64,000 nucleotides of DNA from CAYRUD01 sp964427425 (GTDB taxonomy: Bacteria > Chlamydiota > Chlamydiia > Chlamydiales > FEN-1388), in contig CAYRUD010000014.1 in NCBI GenBank assembly GCA_964427425.1, forward strand, positions 310,001 through 374,000. Reading direction: 5' to 3'. Below are positions 52,741-61,557 of the stretch, one piece after another (the first letter of the stretch is position 1; the number at the start of each line of letters is the position of its first letter). The position numbers were made by a program, and so were the translations under genes. The notes under the pieces were generated by a model. The model was not told the DNA's origin and did no database searches. It was given only the letters and a program-made list of their open reading frames with translations.

Positions 52741-55044
52741 TTATTTATGAATCACTTGCGCATGAAGTGATTGAAATCTTTTTGATAATATCTCTGCTGT
52801 AAGGTGATTCTTCTGGTCACATACCAGTATTCGAGCAAGGCAAGAAATAAACTCGTATTCTAAAAGTGAGCGCTTATCATGACATTGGGATAGAAGTTGA
52901 ATCATGCTCGACGCGAAATGAGCGCATATTTCTTTCATATATTCCGCAGCTTTCTTTTTCACAGATTTTTCACACGGAGTAGCGTCATATATAGCTTGAG
53001 AATAAGTTTTATAAGAGTCGTCATCATGCAATTTACTTAAAAAGTTTTTCCGGGCTACTTCTAAAGGCTCTGTAGTAAGTCGAGTAATTTCTGTCATTGT
53101 CAAAGCGGCAGCCCAGATATCGGTATTCTTCGCATAGAATCGCCAGTCGTATATTGAACCAATGATATAGTCTGGACTTGTATAGTCTGGGGTTCCGTAA
53201 TTGTTGTATAGCCCTATATTAAGACCATGATGGCTTCTCTCAAAATCGATGATTGCAACCTCAATTTGAGAAGATTTCATTACTCTCTGCAAGACGTTTC
53301 CGGGTTTTATGTCTCCATGAATGATTCCTTTGGCATGCATTTCATGTAAGCCAGAAAATAATTGATGTGCAATTAAAGCCGCCGCAGGAAATGAATATCC
53401 GTTCTCTCTATCGAGTGGGCCATTGTATTTTTCAGTTATAATACTGACTTTTACTTGATCGAGATCTTTTGTTGTATATTCATGTGAGATAAGTCTTTTC
53501 ACAATATAGGGGCTATCTCTGAATGTATTCATGGCATCAATCTCAAGCATGCCTTGAGGTGATTCAGAAACTATTTCTACAGCAGGTTTTCCAGGTTGGC
53601 GCAAATCCCCAGGAAGAAATATCGCGTCTTTTACTTTCTTATGCTCTTTGTCTGATATAGCCTTATGAGATTGTTTTTGCTTTAATAATATTGCAGCATT
53701 GCCTGAAACAGTGTCTAGGAGCATTGAGAAAGGGATCTTGTGTAAATTTCGATCAATACGTATCTGCCAACTATGAGCGGATCGATCTATATGTAAATCT
53801 GAGAGGTCTTTAGCGATGCTTTTCAGTAGTGTTGCCCTGAGGATAGTTTTAGGCATTCGATAGAACTCGAGGAATATGGAAAGCTGAAGCGCGATATCTT
53901 TACTCAGATCACTTGAGTTTACTATTTGCAAGAATCGAAGGTGAATGTTCTTAAGTGTAGAGAGTTTTGTGTTATCATTGATAAACGGAAGGCTGTTTAC
54001 TTTTTCAAGATAGGAGAGGATGGTTTTGAATTCATTCGAAGGTACATATGCGCCTTTAGCGACATCGATAATGATTTCATAGGCTACATCGACAGCTTTT
54101 TCAGAAAAAATCGATGGTTTTTCATTCGTTTCTTGAGTGGGAGATTCTTGGATATTCTTATTTATATAATACTCACATACAGCCTTTTTTAGGCGCTCCT
54201 CGGTCGAGATTTCCGAGATTTCGACGTTCTCCGATAGAATATTTCTCCAGATAGCTTTCAGGCGATTAACGACCTCTTTTAATCGGTCGAAAAAATCAAG
54301 ACTGCTTCTGTAAGAGATTAATTCTAATCCATGATGGATCTCTTGAATGCGTGTTTCATCAAGGCTTTCATCATGTTTCAGGAGTAATAAATCTGTGTCG
54401 ATATGCCATATGAATGAGTCGTTAGTGCTCTCTCGCAGCTCTTCAGGAAAATGATTTGCGATAGCAGTGAGGAGTGCCTTTCGTCGATCGTGATTATATG
54501 TTGAGGAGAGCTCAATATAATCATCATGTAGATGTAAAAGGGTCTCTTTTTCGTTGTAATCTATTTCTGTCCTTAGAGCCTTACAAGCGCTTTCGAGTTG
54601 AAGAATAACTTCTTCTTCGTTAAATGACCCTTCTGAAACATGTATGAATGCATTTTGAAGTAGTGAGTATGTGTCTTGTAATACATGAAGGTCTTCCTCA
54701 TTTATTTTAGGAATAGGGGGTTCTATGTGAAGTCGCTCTTCATTTGTATTAAAGAACTTTTCATGAAAATTGTAATAGATCGCATGAGAGATATGTTTAG
54801 AGGTTTTCTCTAATTTTCTTGCCTGCTTTGAGAGATTCCTTTCATGCAATTTTTCAAGGCAAAGAGATGGGGGGGTAGGGGTCCCTTTTATGGAGATATC
54901 TCCATTTCTCTTATATGTTCTTCCGCGAAATGTACACTGAGGTAGCTTATGTATCTTATTAAGGGCATAGTCTGGTGTTAATAGGTTCTCTGTTTTCGAA
55001 AGAGAGAGCCCATTTCTGTAAGTTGAACCCGTTCTGTTAATCAT
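52741..55044 (-). CDS. Large atypical Ser/Thr protein kinase
   Basis: The 767-residue protein has a long helical N-terminal region (about 1-455) and a C-terminal kinase domain. Landmarks are the loop ISDKEHKKV (463-471), the catalytic HGDIKPGNV (576-584) and IDFE (599-602) in place of DFG. Glycines of the nucleotide loop are lost, and no VAIK lysine is seen (AVEIV near 488-492). Lys469 falls where WNK kinases keep their catalytic lysine. Loss of Gly in DFG and in the loop may mean weak activity or pseudokinase function. It is paralogous to the split gene at 55139-57423; together they form a minus-strand tandem pair. Confidence 0.8.
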   Translation of the reverse strand: MINRTGSTYRNGLSLSKTENLLTPDYALNKIHKLPQCTFRGRTYKRNGDISIKGTPTPPSLCLEKLHERNLSKQARKLEKTSKHISHAIYYNFHEKFFNTNEERLHIEPPIPKINEEDLHVLQDTYSLLQNAFIHVSEGSFNEEEVILQLESACKALRTEIDYNEKETLLHLHDDYIELSSTYNHDRRKALLTAIANHFPEELRESTNDSFIWHIDTDLLLLKHDESLDETRIQEIHHGLELISYRSSLDFFDRLKEVVNRLKAIWRNILSENVEISEISTEERLKKAVCEYYINKNIQESPTQETNEKPSIFSEKAVDVAYEIIIDVAKGAYVPSNEFKTILSYLEKVNSLPFINDNTKLSTLKNIHLRFLQIVNSSDLSKDIALQLSIFLEFYRMPKTILRATLLKSIAKDLSDLHIDRSAHSWQIRIDRNLHKIPFSMLLDTVSGNAAILLKQKQSHKAISDKEHKKVKDAIFLPGDLRQPGKPAVEIVSESPQGMLEIDAMNTFRDSPYIVKRLISHEYTTKDLDQVKVSIITEKYNGPLDRENGYSFPAAALIAHQLFSGLHEMHAKGIIHGDIKPGNVLQRVMKSSQIEVAIIDFERSHHGLNIGLYNNYGTPDYTSPDYIIGSIYDWRFYAKNTDIWAAALTMTEITRLTTEPLEVARKNFLSKLHDDDSYKTYSQAIYDATPCEKSVKKKAAEYMKEICAHFASSMIQLLSQCHDKRSLLEYEFISCLARILVCDQKNHLTAEILSKRFQSLHAQVIHK

Positions 55045-55138
55045 ACTTAAAATTATTATCTCTGAATCTGGATGATGTTAATTTCGCTCGTCGAGGATAG
55101 ACTGAAGTGTAATTCTCTTCATCAAAGTAAATCTTTGC

Positions 55139-56632
55139 TTATTGACTCTGAATCGAGGAGAGGATCCGTTTAAACTCCTCTTGAATTTCTTCTGCGTTTA
55201 GTGTTTGAGAGTCATCGTGCGCGAGTATTTTCATGAGAGCGCTTAGGAATTCGTATTCTCTAAGTTCGTTTTGATCTTTACATCGAGTTCTTTGTCGTTC
55301 TACTTGTTTGAAGAAATCCTGGCAGACATTCCTTCTACTGTGAGCGGCTTGTCTTGCTACTGAATCTGAAACAGGTTGATAATTGTATATGGTTGTAGAC
55401 CACTGTTTAAATGGCGCATCATTGAGTAAGCAATGAATAAAGCTACTCTTTAGAGACTCAAGATGGGGTGTTTTAAAGCGAGAGACTTCTAATATAGATA
55501 AGGCCGCGGCCCAAATATCGGCATTTCGTGGGTTAACTTGGGAATTACGATCTGAATATTGAATGGATGATGGATTTGCGTATGAAGGAGTGCCATAGCC
55601 GACATATCTTCCCTTTTCATATTCATAGTGGCTTAATCCATAATCAGTGAGCGCGATTTGAATCTGATTTAGCCCGCCTTTCTTTTCTAATATGTTATCT
55701 GGCTTAATATCTCCATGTATGATTCCTTCTAAATGCATCTGACTTAAGCCTGTAAATACTTGATGAGCTATAGAGACTGACTCTGGAAATGTGTATCCAG
55801 CTTTTCTATTCAAAGGGCCGTCATATCTTTCTATAATCATTCCAATTTTCTCTTTGCCAATAGCCGCTTTGGTATATTGCCTCATAATAAAGTTTTTTAC
55901 ATGACACGGCTTAGATCCAAAGAGATTCATAAAATGAATTTCTTGAAATCCACTGGCTATTTCTTCGGTTGATGCTTCAACTGACAGTTTGCTTGTCTGT
56001 AAAGGATTATCTGGAAGAAAGAGGGCTTCTTTTACCTTTTTAAATCCGCCTTCTCCGATAAGCTTATGGCTACGTTTCTTCTTGAATAGGATGGCAGTTT
56101 TCCCTAGAACCGAATCCATGATCATAGAATAGGGAAGTCGGTGACAGTGCCGATTGATTTTAGTTACCCATGTGCTTTCAGATCTTGTATTTGAGAAAAT
56201 AGAGAGGCTTAAAGTAAATGTTTTTAAAATTGACGATCTTAATGAGTCAGAGGGCAGCCGATACGCTTCGAGCACGATAGCTAATTGAAGTGCATCCTCT
56301 TTTGGAAGCGTATGAGAGGCAGTAATTTGCAGATATCGAAGGTGGATTTTTCTTAAACAGGAGAGCTCTTCGCTCGCAGTGTCAGATTGACTAAGGTGAT
56401 TTGCCTGAGCTAAAAGTGTCAAAGCCGTTTGCATTTTGTGTGGCGAGATTTTTGAACCATTCCCGATAGCTGTAAGAAGTGAGTATGCTTCTTTTATAGC
56501 TTCATAGTCTGCAGCCGTTTCATTTGTATTGAGGACTGGGGTTTCTTGTTCTTTTCTTGATTTTTCTACATGTTCTTGCGTGGCAGCTGTTAGGGCATCT
56601 TCAATATTGAGTGCGCTTCCTTGCAAAAGCAC
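55139..56632 (-). CDS. Atypical Ser/Thr protein kinase, C-terminal part of a split gene
   Basis: The 497-residue ORF starts at GTG 56632, with AGAAGGG just upstream, and overlaps the preceding ORF by 43 nt in another frame. The kinase domain has IGEGGFKKV (192-200), HGDIKPDN (306-313) and DYG (330-332); there is no lysine at the VAIK position (KLSVEAST near 215-222). Lys198 sits at the WNK position. Residues 1-190 match residues 265-460 of the 767-residue kinase, so the protein lacks the region that now lies in the upstream ORF. It is either the result of a frameshift in a single long gene or a separate, coupled gene. Confidence 0.75.
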   Translation of the reverse strand: MLLQGSALNIEDALTAATQEHVEKSRKEQETPVLNTNETAADYEAIKEAYSLLTAIGNGSKISPHKMQTALTLLAQANHLSQSDTASEELSCLRKIHLRYLQITASHTLPKEDALQLAIVLEAYRLPSDSLRSSILKTFTLSLSIFSNTRSESTWVTKINRHCHRLPYSMIMDSVLGKTAILFKKKRSHKLIGEGGFKKVKEALFLPDNPLQTSKLSVEASTEEIASGFQEIHFMNLFGSKPCHVKNFIMRQYTKAAIGKEKIGMIIERYDGPLNRKAGYTFPESVSIAHQVFTGLSQMHLEGIIHGDIKPDNILEKKGGLNQIQIALTDYGLSHYEYEKGRYVGYGTPSYANPSSIQYSDRNSQVNPRNADIWAAALSILEVSRFKTPHLESLKSSFIHCLLNDAPFKQWSTTIYNYQPVSDSVARQAAHSRRNVCQDFFKQVERQRTRCKDQNELREYEFLSALMKILAHDDSQTLNAEEIQEEFKRILSSIQSQ

Positions 56633-57423
56633 TTGAGCCCTTCTATAAATAGCTCTCGTAAGGTTTGAAGATGTGAGCCTGTGAATTCGAACTCGCTTTG
56701 TATAGAGACGAGTTCTAGTCCCTGATGCAAAGATAAAAGGTCATCTTCAGATATCTCCTCTCCAATTGCCAAGAGTAAAAGATCGCCATGAATTTTATTG
56801 ATATATGATTGAGGGCAGGCTTGTTTGAGCCGATCAGGGAAAATGTGGGCAAGAGAAGAAAGAAGAGAGCTTCGAGGGTCTCTATATTCGGTAGATGAGC
56901 TGATTCTTACAAATTCTTCGTAAGCTCGAATGATGGTATCTTTTGCTGGTACATCTATTCCTTGACGAATAAGATTTACACTTCTTTCTAACTGCTGAAT
57001 GAGCTGTCCATGATTGAATTTGCCATCCCTGAGTTGAGTAAATGCGAATTGTAAAGAGTCGTGGGTAGAGTGGATATAATTTGCTGCTTCATCAAAGGAG
57101 ATAGTCTGAGCTGAAGCATTTTGAGGAGACGCTTCGAGAAAGTTGCCCTTATTGCCACTCTTATTCTGATATGAGAAGTAGTCAAGGCTTTCCATCTTTG
57201 AAGAGTTGGCCATTTTCTTTTTTGGATTTTTCTTCAAAAACTTATTTTTTCGTTGCTCTACTGCATGAGATGGATCATGGGCTGCTTGTGTGTTAATTAA
57301 GTTCTCAAGATATCGCTTTACCCCTAACTTATAGGTTCTTCCTTGAAATTTGCTCTTTTGATTCTTTTGAATCTTATCGATATTCAAGTCTGGATCTATA
57401 GGTGTGAGTGGATCGACATTCAT
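56590..57423 (-). CDS. N-terminal part of split kinase gene
   Basis: The 277-residue ORF matches residues 1-265 of the 767-residue kinase at 52741-55044: FQGRTYK against FRGRTYK, DSLQFAFTQLRDGKFNHGQLIQQLE against YSLLQNAFIHVSEGSFNEEEVILQLE, and LHQGLELVSIQS against IHHGLELISYRS. Its last 15 residues, after LRELFIE, are in a shifted frame with respect to the paralog, and the paralog's continuation is in the frame of the next ORF. A one-base insertion or deletion near 56625-56645 would explain this. It has no catalytic domain of its own. Confidence 0.65.
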   Translation of the reverse strand: MNVDPLTPIDPDLNIDKIQKNQKSKFQGRTYKLGVKRYLENLINTQAAHDPSHAVEQRKNKFLKKNPKKKMANSSKMESLDYFSYQNKSGNKGNFLEASPQNASAQTISFDEAANYIHSTHDSLQFAFTQLRDGKFNHGQLIQQLERSVNLIRQGIDVPAKDTIIRAYEEFVRISSSTEYRDPRSSLLSSLAHIFPDRLKQACPQSYINKIHGDLLLLAIGEEISEDDLLSLHQGLELVSIQSEFEFTGSHLQTLRELFIEGLKCFCKEAHSILKMP

Positions 57424-57674
57424 TAGAAAAATCTCTTATGTTTTTTCCTTTAATCTCCTCATACATAAAGTTAAATTTTTTTAATAATAGATTGATCTAA
57501 ATAGTATTTAAGTCATTATTACTACTATTGAGCTGTGTATGTGTAAGCGATGTGTTTCGATCATTTATGAGATATGATATCTATTTGGCTGGCTTCAGCT
57601 TTGAGAGCTTACTTAAGCTTGTAAGATTCATTATTTTCTCAATCTAAACTTTTAACCAAAGTCTCTTTGAAAGT

Positions 57675-58343
57675 ATGAAGAAACTGATACAAGGAATTGT
57701 CGACTTTAGGAAAAATCTCACAGAAGAGAGTCGGACTCTCTTTGCGAAATTAGCTCTTGAGCAAAGACCAGATGCTCTCTTTATTGCTTGCTCAGACAGC
57801 CGCGTTGTTCCAAATGTTTTTGCTTCAACAAACCCTGGGGATCTGTTTGTTTTAAGAAACATTGGGAATTTGGTTCCCCCTGCTTCTTCAGAAGAGCAAG
57901 ACAATAGCGCGCAAGCTGCCCTTGAATTCTCAGTCTTCTCACTCAATATCTCAGATATTATTATCTGCGGGCATTCCGAGTGCGGAGCGATGCAGGCTCT
58001 TGCAAAGGGGATCGATCCCTCATGTTGTTCACATCTTTCTTCGTGGTTGAAACATGGTGAAGAATCTGTAAGGAAAGTTAGGGAAGGATTTATTATTAAT
58101 CCAAATTTGTCTGAGCATAATCAAATTTCTCAGGTGAATGTGCTTCAGCAGATGGAGCATGTCGCAAGCTACCCTTTTATCAGGGAGAGGATTCAAAAAA
58201 AGCAGCTCAGAATTCATGGCTGGTGGTTTGATATCGCGCAAGCGAGTGTTCATTGCTATGAAGAGAGCTTACGACAATTTGTTTTGATTGATGAGAATGA
58301 AGCGCACTTAATTCTCGATAGAATGCAGGCTCTTCGAAGTTAA
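57675..58343 (+). CDS. Beta-class carbonic anhydrase
   Basis: The 222-residue zinc enzyme interconverts CO2 and bicarbonate. The zinc ligands Cys39 (ACSDSR, with the Asp41-Arg43 dyad), His100 and Cys103 (CGHSECGAM) are all present, as are the flanking strands ALFIA and IIICGH. It has no signal peptide and acts in the cytoplasm, supplying bicarbonate for carboxylases. The gene is monocistronic, with a good terminator. Confidence 0.95.
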   Translation: MKKLIQGIVDFRKNLTEESRTLFAKLALEQRPDALFIACSDSRVVPNVFASTNPGDLFVLRNIGNLVPPASSEEQDNSAQAALEFSVFSLNISDIIICGHSECGAMQALAKGIDPSCCSHLSSWLKHGEESVRKVREGFIINPNLSEHNQISQVNVLQQMEHVASYPFIRERIQKKQLRIHGWWFDIAQASVHCYEESLRQFVLIDENEAHLILDRMQALRS

Positions 58344-58347
58344 TATA

Positions 58348-58376
58348 ATAGTCCTCTTTTAGAAAAAGAGGACTAT
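58348..58376. terminator. Bidirectional intrinsic terminator
   Basis: ATAGTCCTCTTTT and AAAAGAGGACTAT form a 13-bp stem with a 3-nt loop between convergent genes ending at 58343 and 58396. Confidence 0.85.
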
Positions 58377-58395
58377 ACTCGTTTTACATGAAGTA

Positions 58396-59433
58396 CTATT
58401 GTTGATTGAGTTGCTTTTCCATAAACTCACGGATAGCGGGAACCATAAAAAGCTCTCCGTTTTCTTCATTTACGAAGCCTGTTAAAAGAAGCTGACGGAT
58501 AAAGTTTTTCTCTTCGAGGGTCTCGTTCTGTAGCGAAAGCCTTGATGTAGAGATAAGTTCGTTCAGTACATCATGTACGGATTCTGGTTCGGTTTTTAGC
58601 AGCACGTCTTTGTATATGATATTTAAAATGGAGGATAGCTTCTGCTTGAGCGTCTCGAAGGTAATTCCTTGGCAACTTTTACCATCTTTAAGCATTTTCA
58701 ATATCGGAAGATAAGCTCCTGGAAGGCCATCTGCCCATTGAATGCATTGAGCTTTTTCTTCTTCAGTAAAAGAGGTGTTGGAGAGAAGCTTTCTTTGATC
58801 TTCCTCGTTTAAGTACCCTGTTAAGATTGTCTCAGGATCTTTATTGCCGTTGATTTCATTAATAGCTTTATTGAGCTCTTGAGACTCAAGCCCTGATCTA
58901 TGGAGGATGAGAAAAATCTTCTTATTTGCTTCGTTAATAAGCTTTTGGCTCATATTAACGACCTCTAAAGCAGTCTTAAGTTCATCTTTATTTAAATTAC
59001 CTGCCATAGAGAGATCAAACTCATCGATCACGATGATTTCTTGAGGAATATTTTTATACTTCTCGAAAATGTCGGAGGAGTTTCCTCTCATCCATTCAGC
59101 TTCTTCTTCTTTGACTTCTGGCTTTTGATAAGCGCTATAGAAGTCTGTGAGTTTGTCGAGCGCGCCTTCAGGAAACTTCTTCTCTAAAACAGAATTTTTA
59201 AAGAGAGCGCTAATGTCTAGGATTTCAAAGGACTTGTTTTTGAGAGCCATTTCCATCTGCTCCGATTTACCGGATCCTGGAGCTCCAACGATAATAGTAA
59301 TACTTGCACTTTGAACGGCATCAGCAATCTTTTTTACAATAGAAGTTATGTGTGAAGAGGTAGCGCTTTCTTGTGAAGGTGAGGGAATAGATATGATGGA
59401 ACTTGGATTACTGTAGTTAGTATTAATAGTCAT
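58396..59433 (-). CDS. P-loop ATPase, AAA/STAND-like
   Basis: The 345-residue protein has Walker A VGAPGSGKSE (about 49-58) and Walker B EIIVIDEFD (132-140). These lie in a fold like the archaeal or STAND-type ATPases, with IFLILHRSG as a sensor-like strand and a C-terminal helical domain (QWADGLPGAYLPILKML, then a winged-helix-like end). The first 30 residues are Ser/Pro/Thr-rich, a possible secretion signal but not diagnostic. Substrate and partner are unknown. It lies between the carbonic anhydrase terminator and prfC. Confidence 0.65.
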   Translation of the reverse strand: MTINTNYSNPSSIISIPSPSQESATSSHITSIVKKIADAVQSASITIIVGAPGSGKSEQMEMALKNKSFEILDISALFKNSVLEKKFPEGALDKLTDFYSAYQKPEVKEEEAEWMRGNSSDIFEKYKNIPQEIIVIDEFDLSMAGNLNKDELKTALEVVNMSQKLINEANKKIFLILHRSGLESQELNKAINEINGNKDPETILTGYLNEEDQRKLLSNTSFTEEEKAQCIQWADGLPGAYLPILKMLKDGKSCQGITFETLKQKLSSILNIIYKDVLLKTEPESVHDVLNELISTSRLSLQNETLEEKNFIRQLLLTGFVNEENGELFMVPAIREFMEKQLNQQ

Positions 59434-59517
59434 AAAATTACTCCTGTTTTCAGCAATTATCTGTTTTATTTGATTTAGACCTCAAGATAATTGCTTAATT
59501 ATTCATTCGGATAAAGA

Positions 59518-59555
59518 GTGACACCTGCGAGTGATTATGCTTTCACAGGCGTCAC
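59518..59555 (-). terminator. Hairpin downstream of prfC
   Basis: GTGACACCTG and CAGGCGTCAC pair with one mismatch around an 18-nt loop, 27 nt after the prfC stop. Confidence 0.6.
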
Positions 59556-59582
59556 AAAAGAGAGGAAGAGAAGCTTCTTCTA

Positions 59583-61187
59583 TCAGTACTTGATATCGAT
59601 GAATTCTAATTGGGAGTTTTGTTGAGTTGCGTACTGCTTTTCCCAGACTGAGCTAAAGAGTCCCATTGTTCGACCGAGTCTGTCTTTCACAACGAGTGAG
59701 TTGAGAGGCTGCTTATAGGTCGATATGTCACCAACAATCCAGGCGCTACATTGATAAGGCAGCGGCGTTAAGGTTGTCTCTACTTGGTACTCATCTTGTA
59801 AGCGATATTGCATCACTTCAAACTGAAGCTGTCCTACCGCGCCATAAATTGTATCGCCGAACTCATCATTGGTAAAAAGAGCTTGGATTGCGCCTTCTTC
59901 AGCAAGTTGCTTGACGCCTTTGTCGAAGGATTTTCTTTTACTGACATCTTTAGGAGTAAGCTTTGCGAAAATTTCAGGCTGGAACTGAGGAAGCGGTTTA
60001 AATGAAAATCCACCTGATAAGGAGACTGTATCTCCAATGAAGAAGAGCCCTGGGTTAATCACTCCAACGATATCTCCCGCATAGGCTGCGCTGAGTGTTG
60101 ATCTCTCACCAGCGAGCATACTCTGAGGGCGTGCTAAGCGAATCTCGCGATTGAGGCGATGGTGTTTTACCATGACGTCTTTTTCGAATTGACCTGAGCA
60201 GATTCGTAAGAATGCGAGGCTATCGCGATGCTTTCTATCCATGTTTGATTGGATTTTAAAGACATATGCGCTGAACGGAGTTTGAACCGGATCTATGTAG
60301 ATCTCCTGTCCATCTGTTGTATCCGCAAGGCGTCCATAAGGGGAAGGCGCGAGGTGAATAAACGCATCAAAAAATGGCTCGATACCATAATTGGAGAGTG
60401 CGGACGCGAAAAAGACTGGCGTGACACGTCCTGCTAAGAAGTCTTCTCTATTGAAGCTATTTCCTGCGGCCTCAAGAAGAGAGAGCTCTTGCTGAAGCTT
60501 ATCAAACTCAGCATCACCAATCGATTCACGAACTTGAGGATCAGCTAAGTCGCACTGAGTCATGAGAGCCTGTTGGGCGCCACCGGCAGATGACTTTGTA
60601 AACATAAGGCAGCGGTTATCGATACGATCATATACGCCACAGAATTGCTTTCCTGTCCCTATCGGCCAGTTGTATGCATACGAGTGGATGTTCAAGGCCG
60701 TCTCTACCTCATCCATGAGATCGAGGGGGTCGCGTCCTGGCATATCCATCTTGTTGATGAAGGTTAAAACCGGAATCTTTCGAAGGCGGCAGACCTCAAA
60801 GAGCTTCAAGGTTTGCTTTTCAACACCTTTGGCAGCGTCAATAACCATGATTGCGCAGTCAGCTGCTGTCAACGTTCGATAGGTATCCTCAGAAAAGTCT
60901 TGGTGCCCTGGAGTGTCGAGAATATTGATAACAGTGTCTTTATAGGTAAATTGCATCGCGGATGCTGTGATAGAGATCCCTCGCTCTTGTTCCATGGACA
61001 TCCAGTCAGATGCTGCAAACTTTCTTCCCTTTCTTCCACGCACCATACCGGCGACACGAAGTTGTCCTGAGTAAAGAAGAAGTTTTTCAGTAAGGGTTGT
61101 TTTACCAGCGTCAGGGTGGCTGATAATAGCAAAAGTTCGGCGTGTGGATATATGATGGGATAGGGATTCTTCTAACTGGTGATCCAT
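59583..61187 (-). CDS. prfC: Peptide chain release factor 3
   Basis: The 534-residue translational GTPase frees RF1/RF2 from the ribosome after termination. The G1 motif is SHPDAGKTTLTEKLL (about 23-37), the switch region is GISITASAMQF, the G3 motif is DTPGHQDFSEDTYRTL and the G4 motif is NKMD, with the RF3-specific AYNWPIGTGKQFCGVYDR. Domains II and III are complete, with normal length. It is alone in its transcript. Confidence 0.95.
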   Translation of the reverse strand: MDHQLEESLSHHISTRRTFAIISHPDAGKTTLTEKLLLYSGQLRVAGMVRGRKGRKFAASDWMSMEQERGISITASAMQFTYKDTVINILDTPGHQDFSEDTYRTLTAADCAIMVIDAAKGVEKQTLKLFEVCRLRKIPVLTFINKMDMPGRDPLDLMDEVETALNIHSYAYNWPIGTGKQFCGVYDRIDNRCLMFTKSSAGGAQQALMTQCDLADPQVRESIGDAEFDKLQQELSLLEAAGNSFNREDFLAGRVTPVFFASALSNYGIEPFFDAFIHLAPSPYGRLADTTDGQEIYIDPVQTPFSAYVFKIQSNMDRKHRDSLAFLRICSGQFEKDVMVKHHRLNREIRLARPQSMLAGERSTLSAAYAGDIVGVINPGLFFIGDTVSLSGGFSFKPLPQFQPEIFAKLTPKDVSKRKSFDKGVKQLAEEGAIQALFTNDEFGDTIYGAVGQLQFEVMQYRLQDEYQVETTLTPLPYQCSAWIVGDISTYKQPLNSLVVKDRLGRTMGLFSSVWEKQYATQQNSQLEFIDIKY

Positions 61188-61557
61188 AGGGCCTTTGGTA
61201 AGAAGGAGTAGTTTCTCTAAACGTTAAAATACATCTAAGATACATGAAGGTTTAGTCTTAGAACACCTAACCTAGGTTTTTTAACAAGAGATGATTAAAA
61301 ATGGAGTTATTGAGTTTACGCCATCCAAATCGATAAAATCCAGACGAAATCACGCTTGCCCTGGCTTTTGATTTTTCAAAGATTACTTGTATGAAATCGC
61401 AAAAAATTGAAATGCGATCCGTATATGAAGAAAGTGTATAGTTCCTTACAAGGCTCATCATAGTGAGTATTATTAGGTATAATGAAAGTGGACCAGACAT
61501 TATCATAGGGACACATACCTCCTTCCTTCGTCATTACATTCCAGTAGGGGTGCTCAA
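61188..61557. other. Divergent intergenic region upstream of prfC and the first PP2C gene
   Basis: A 79-codon minus-strand ORF (61506 to 61267) has a strong AAGGAGG 11 nt before ATG 61506, but an unremarkable, Ser/Ile-rich sequence. I do not call it. No tRNA or terminator stands out. Confidence 0.35.

Noticed and set aside
61267..61506. 79-codon minus-strand ORF with AAGGAGG before its ATG
   Set aside because: The Shine-Dalgarno match is good but the protein has no recognisable pattern and the interval is a divergent promoter region. Left out as a gene.
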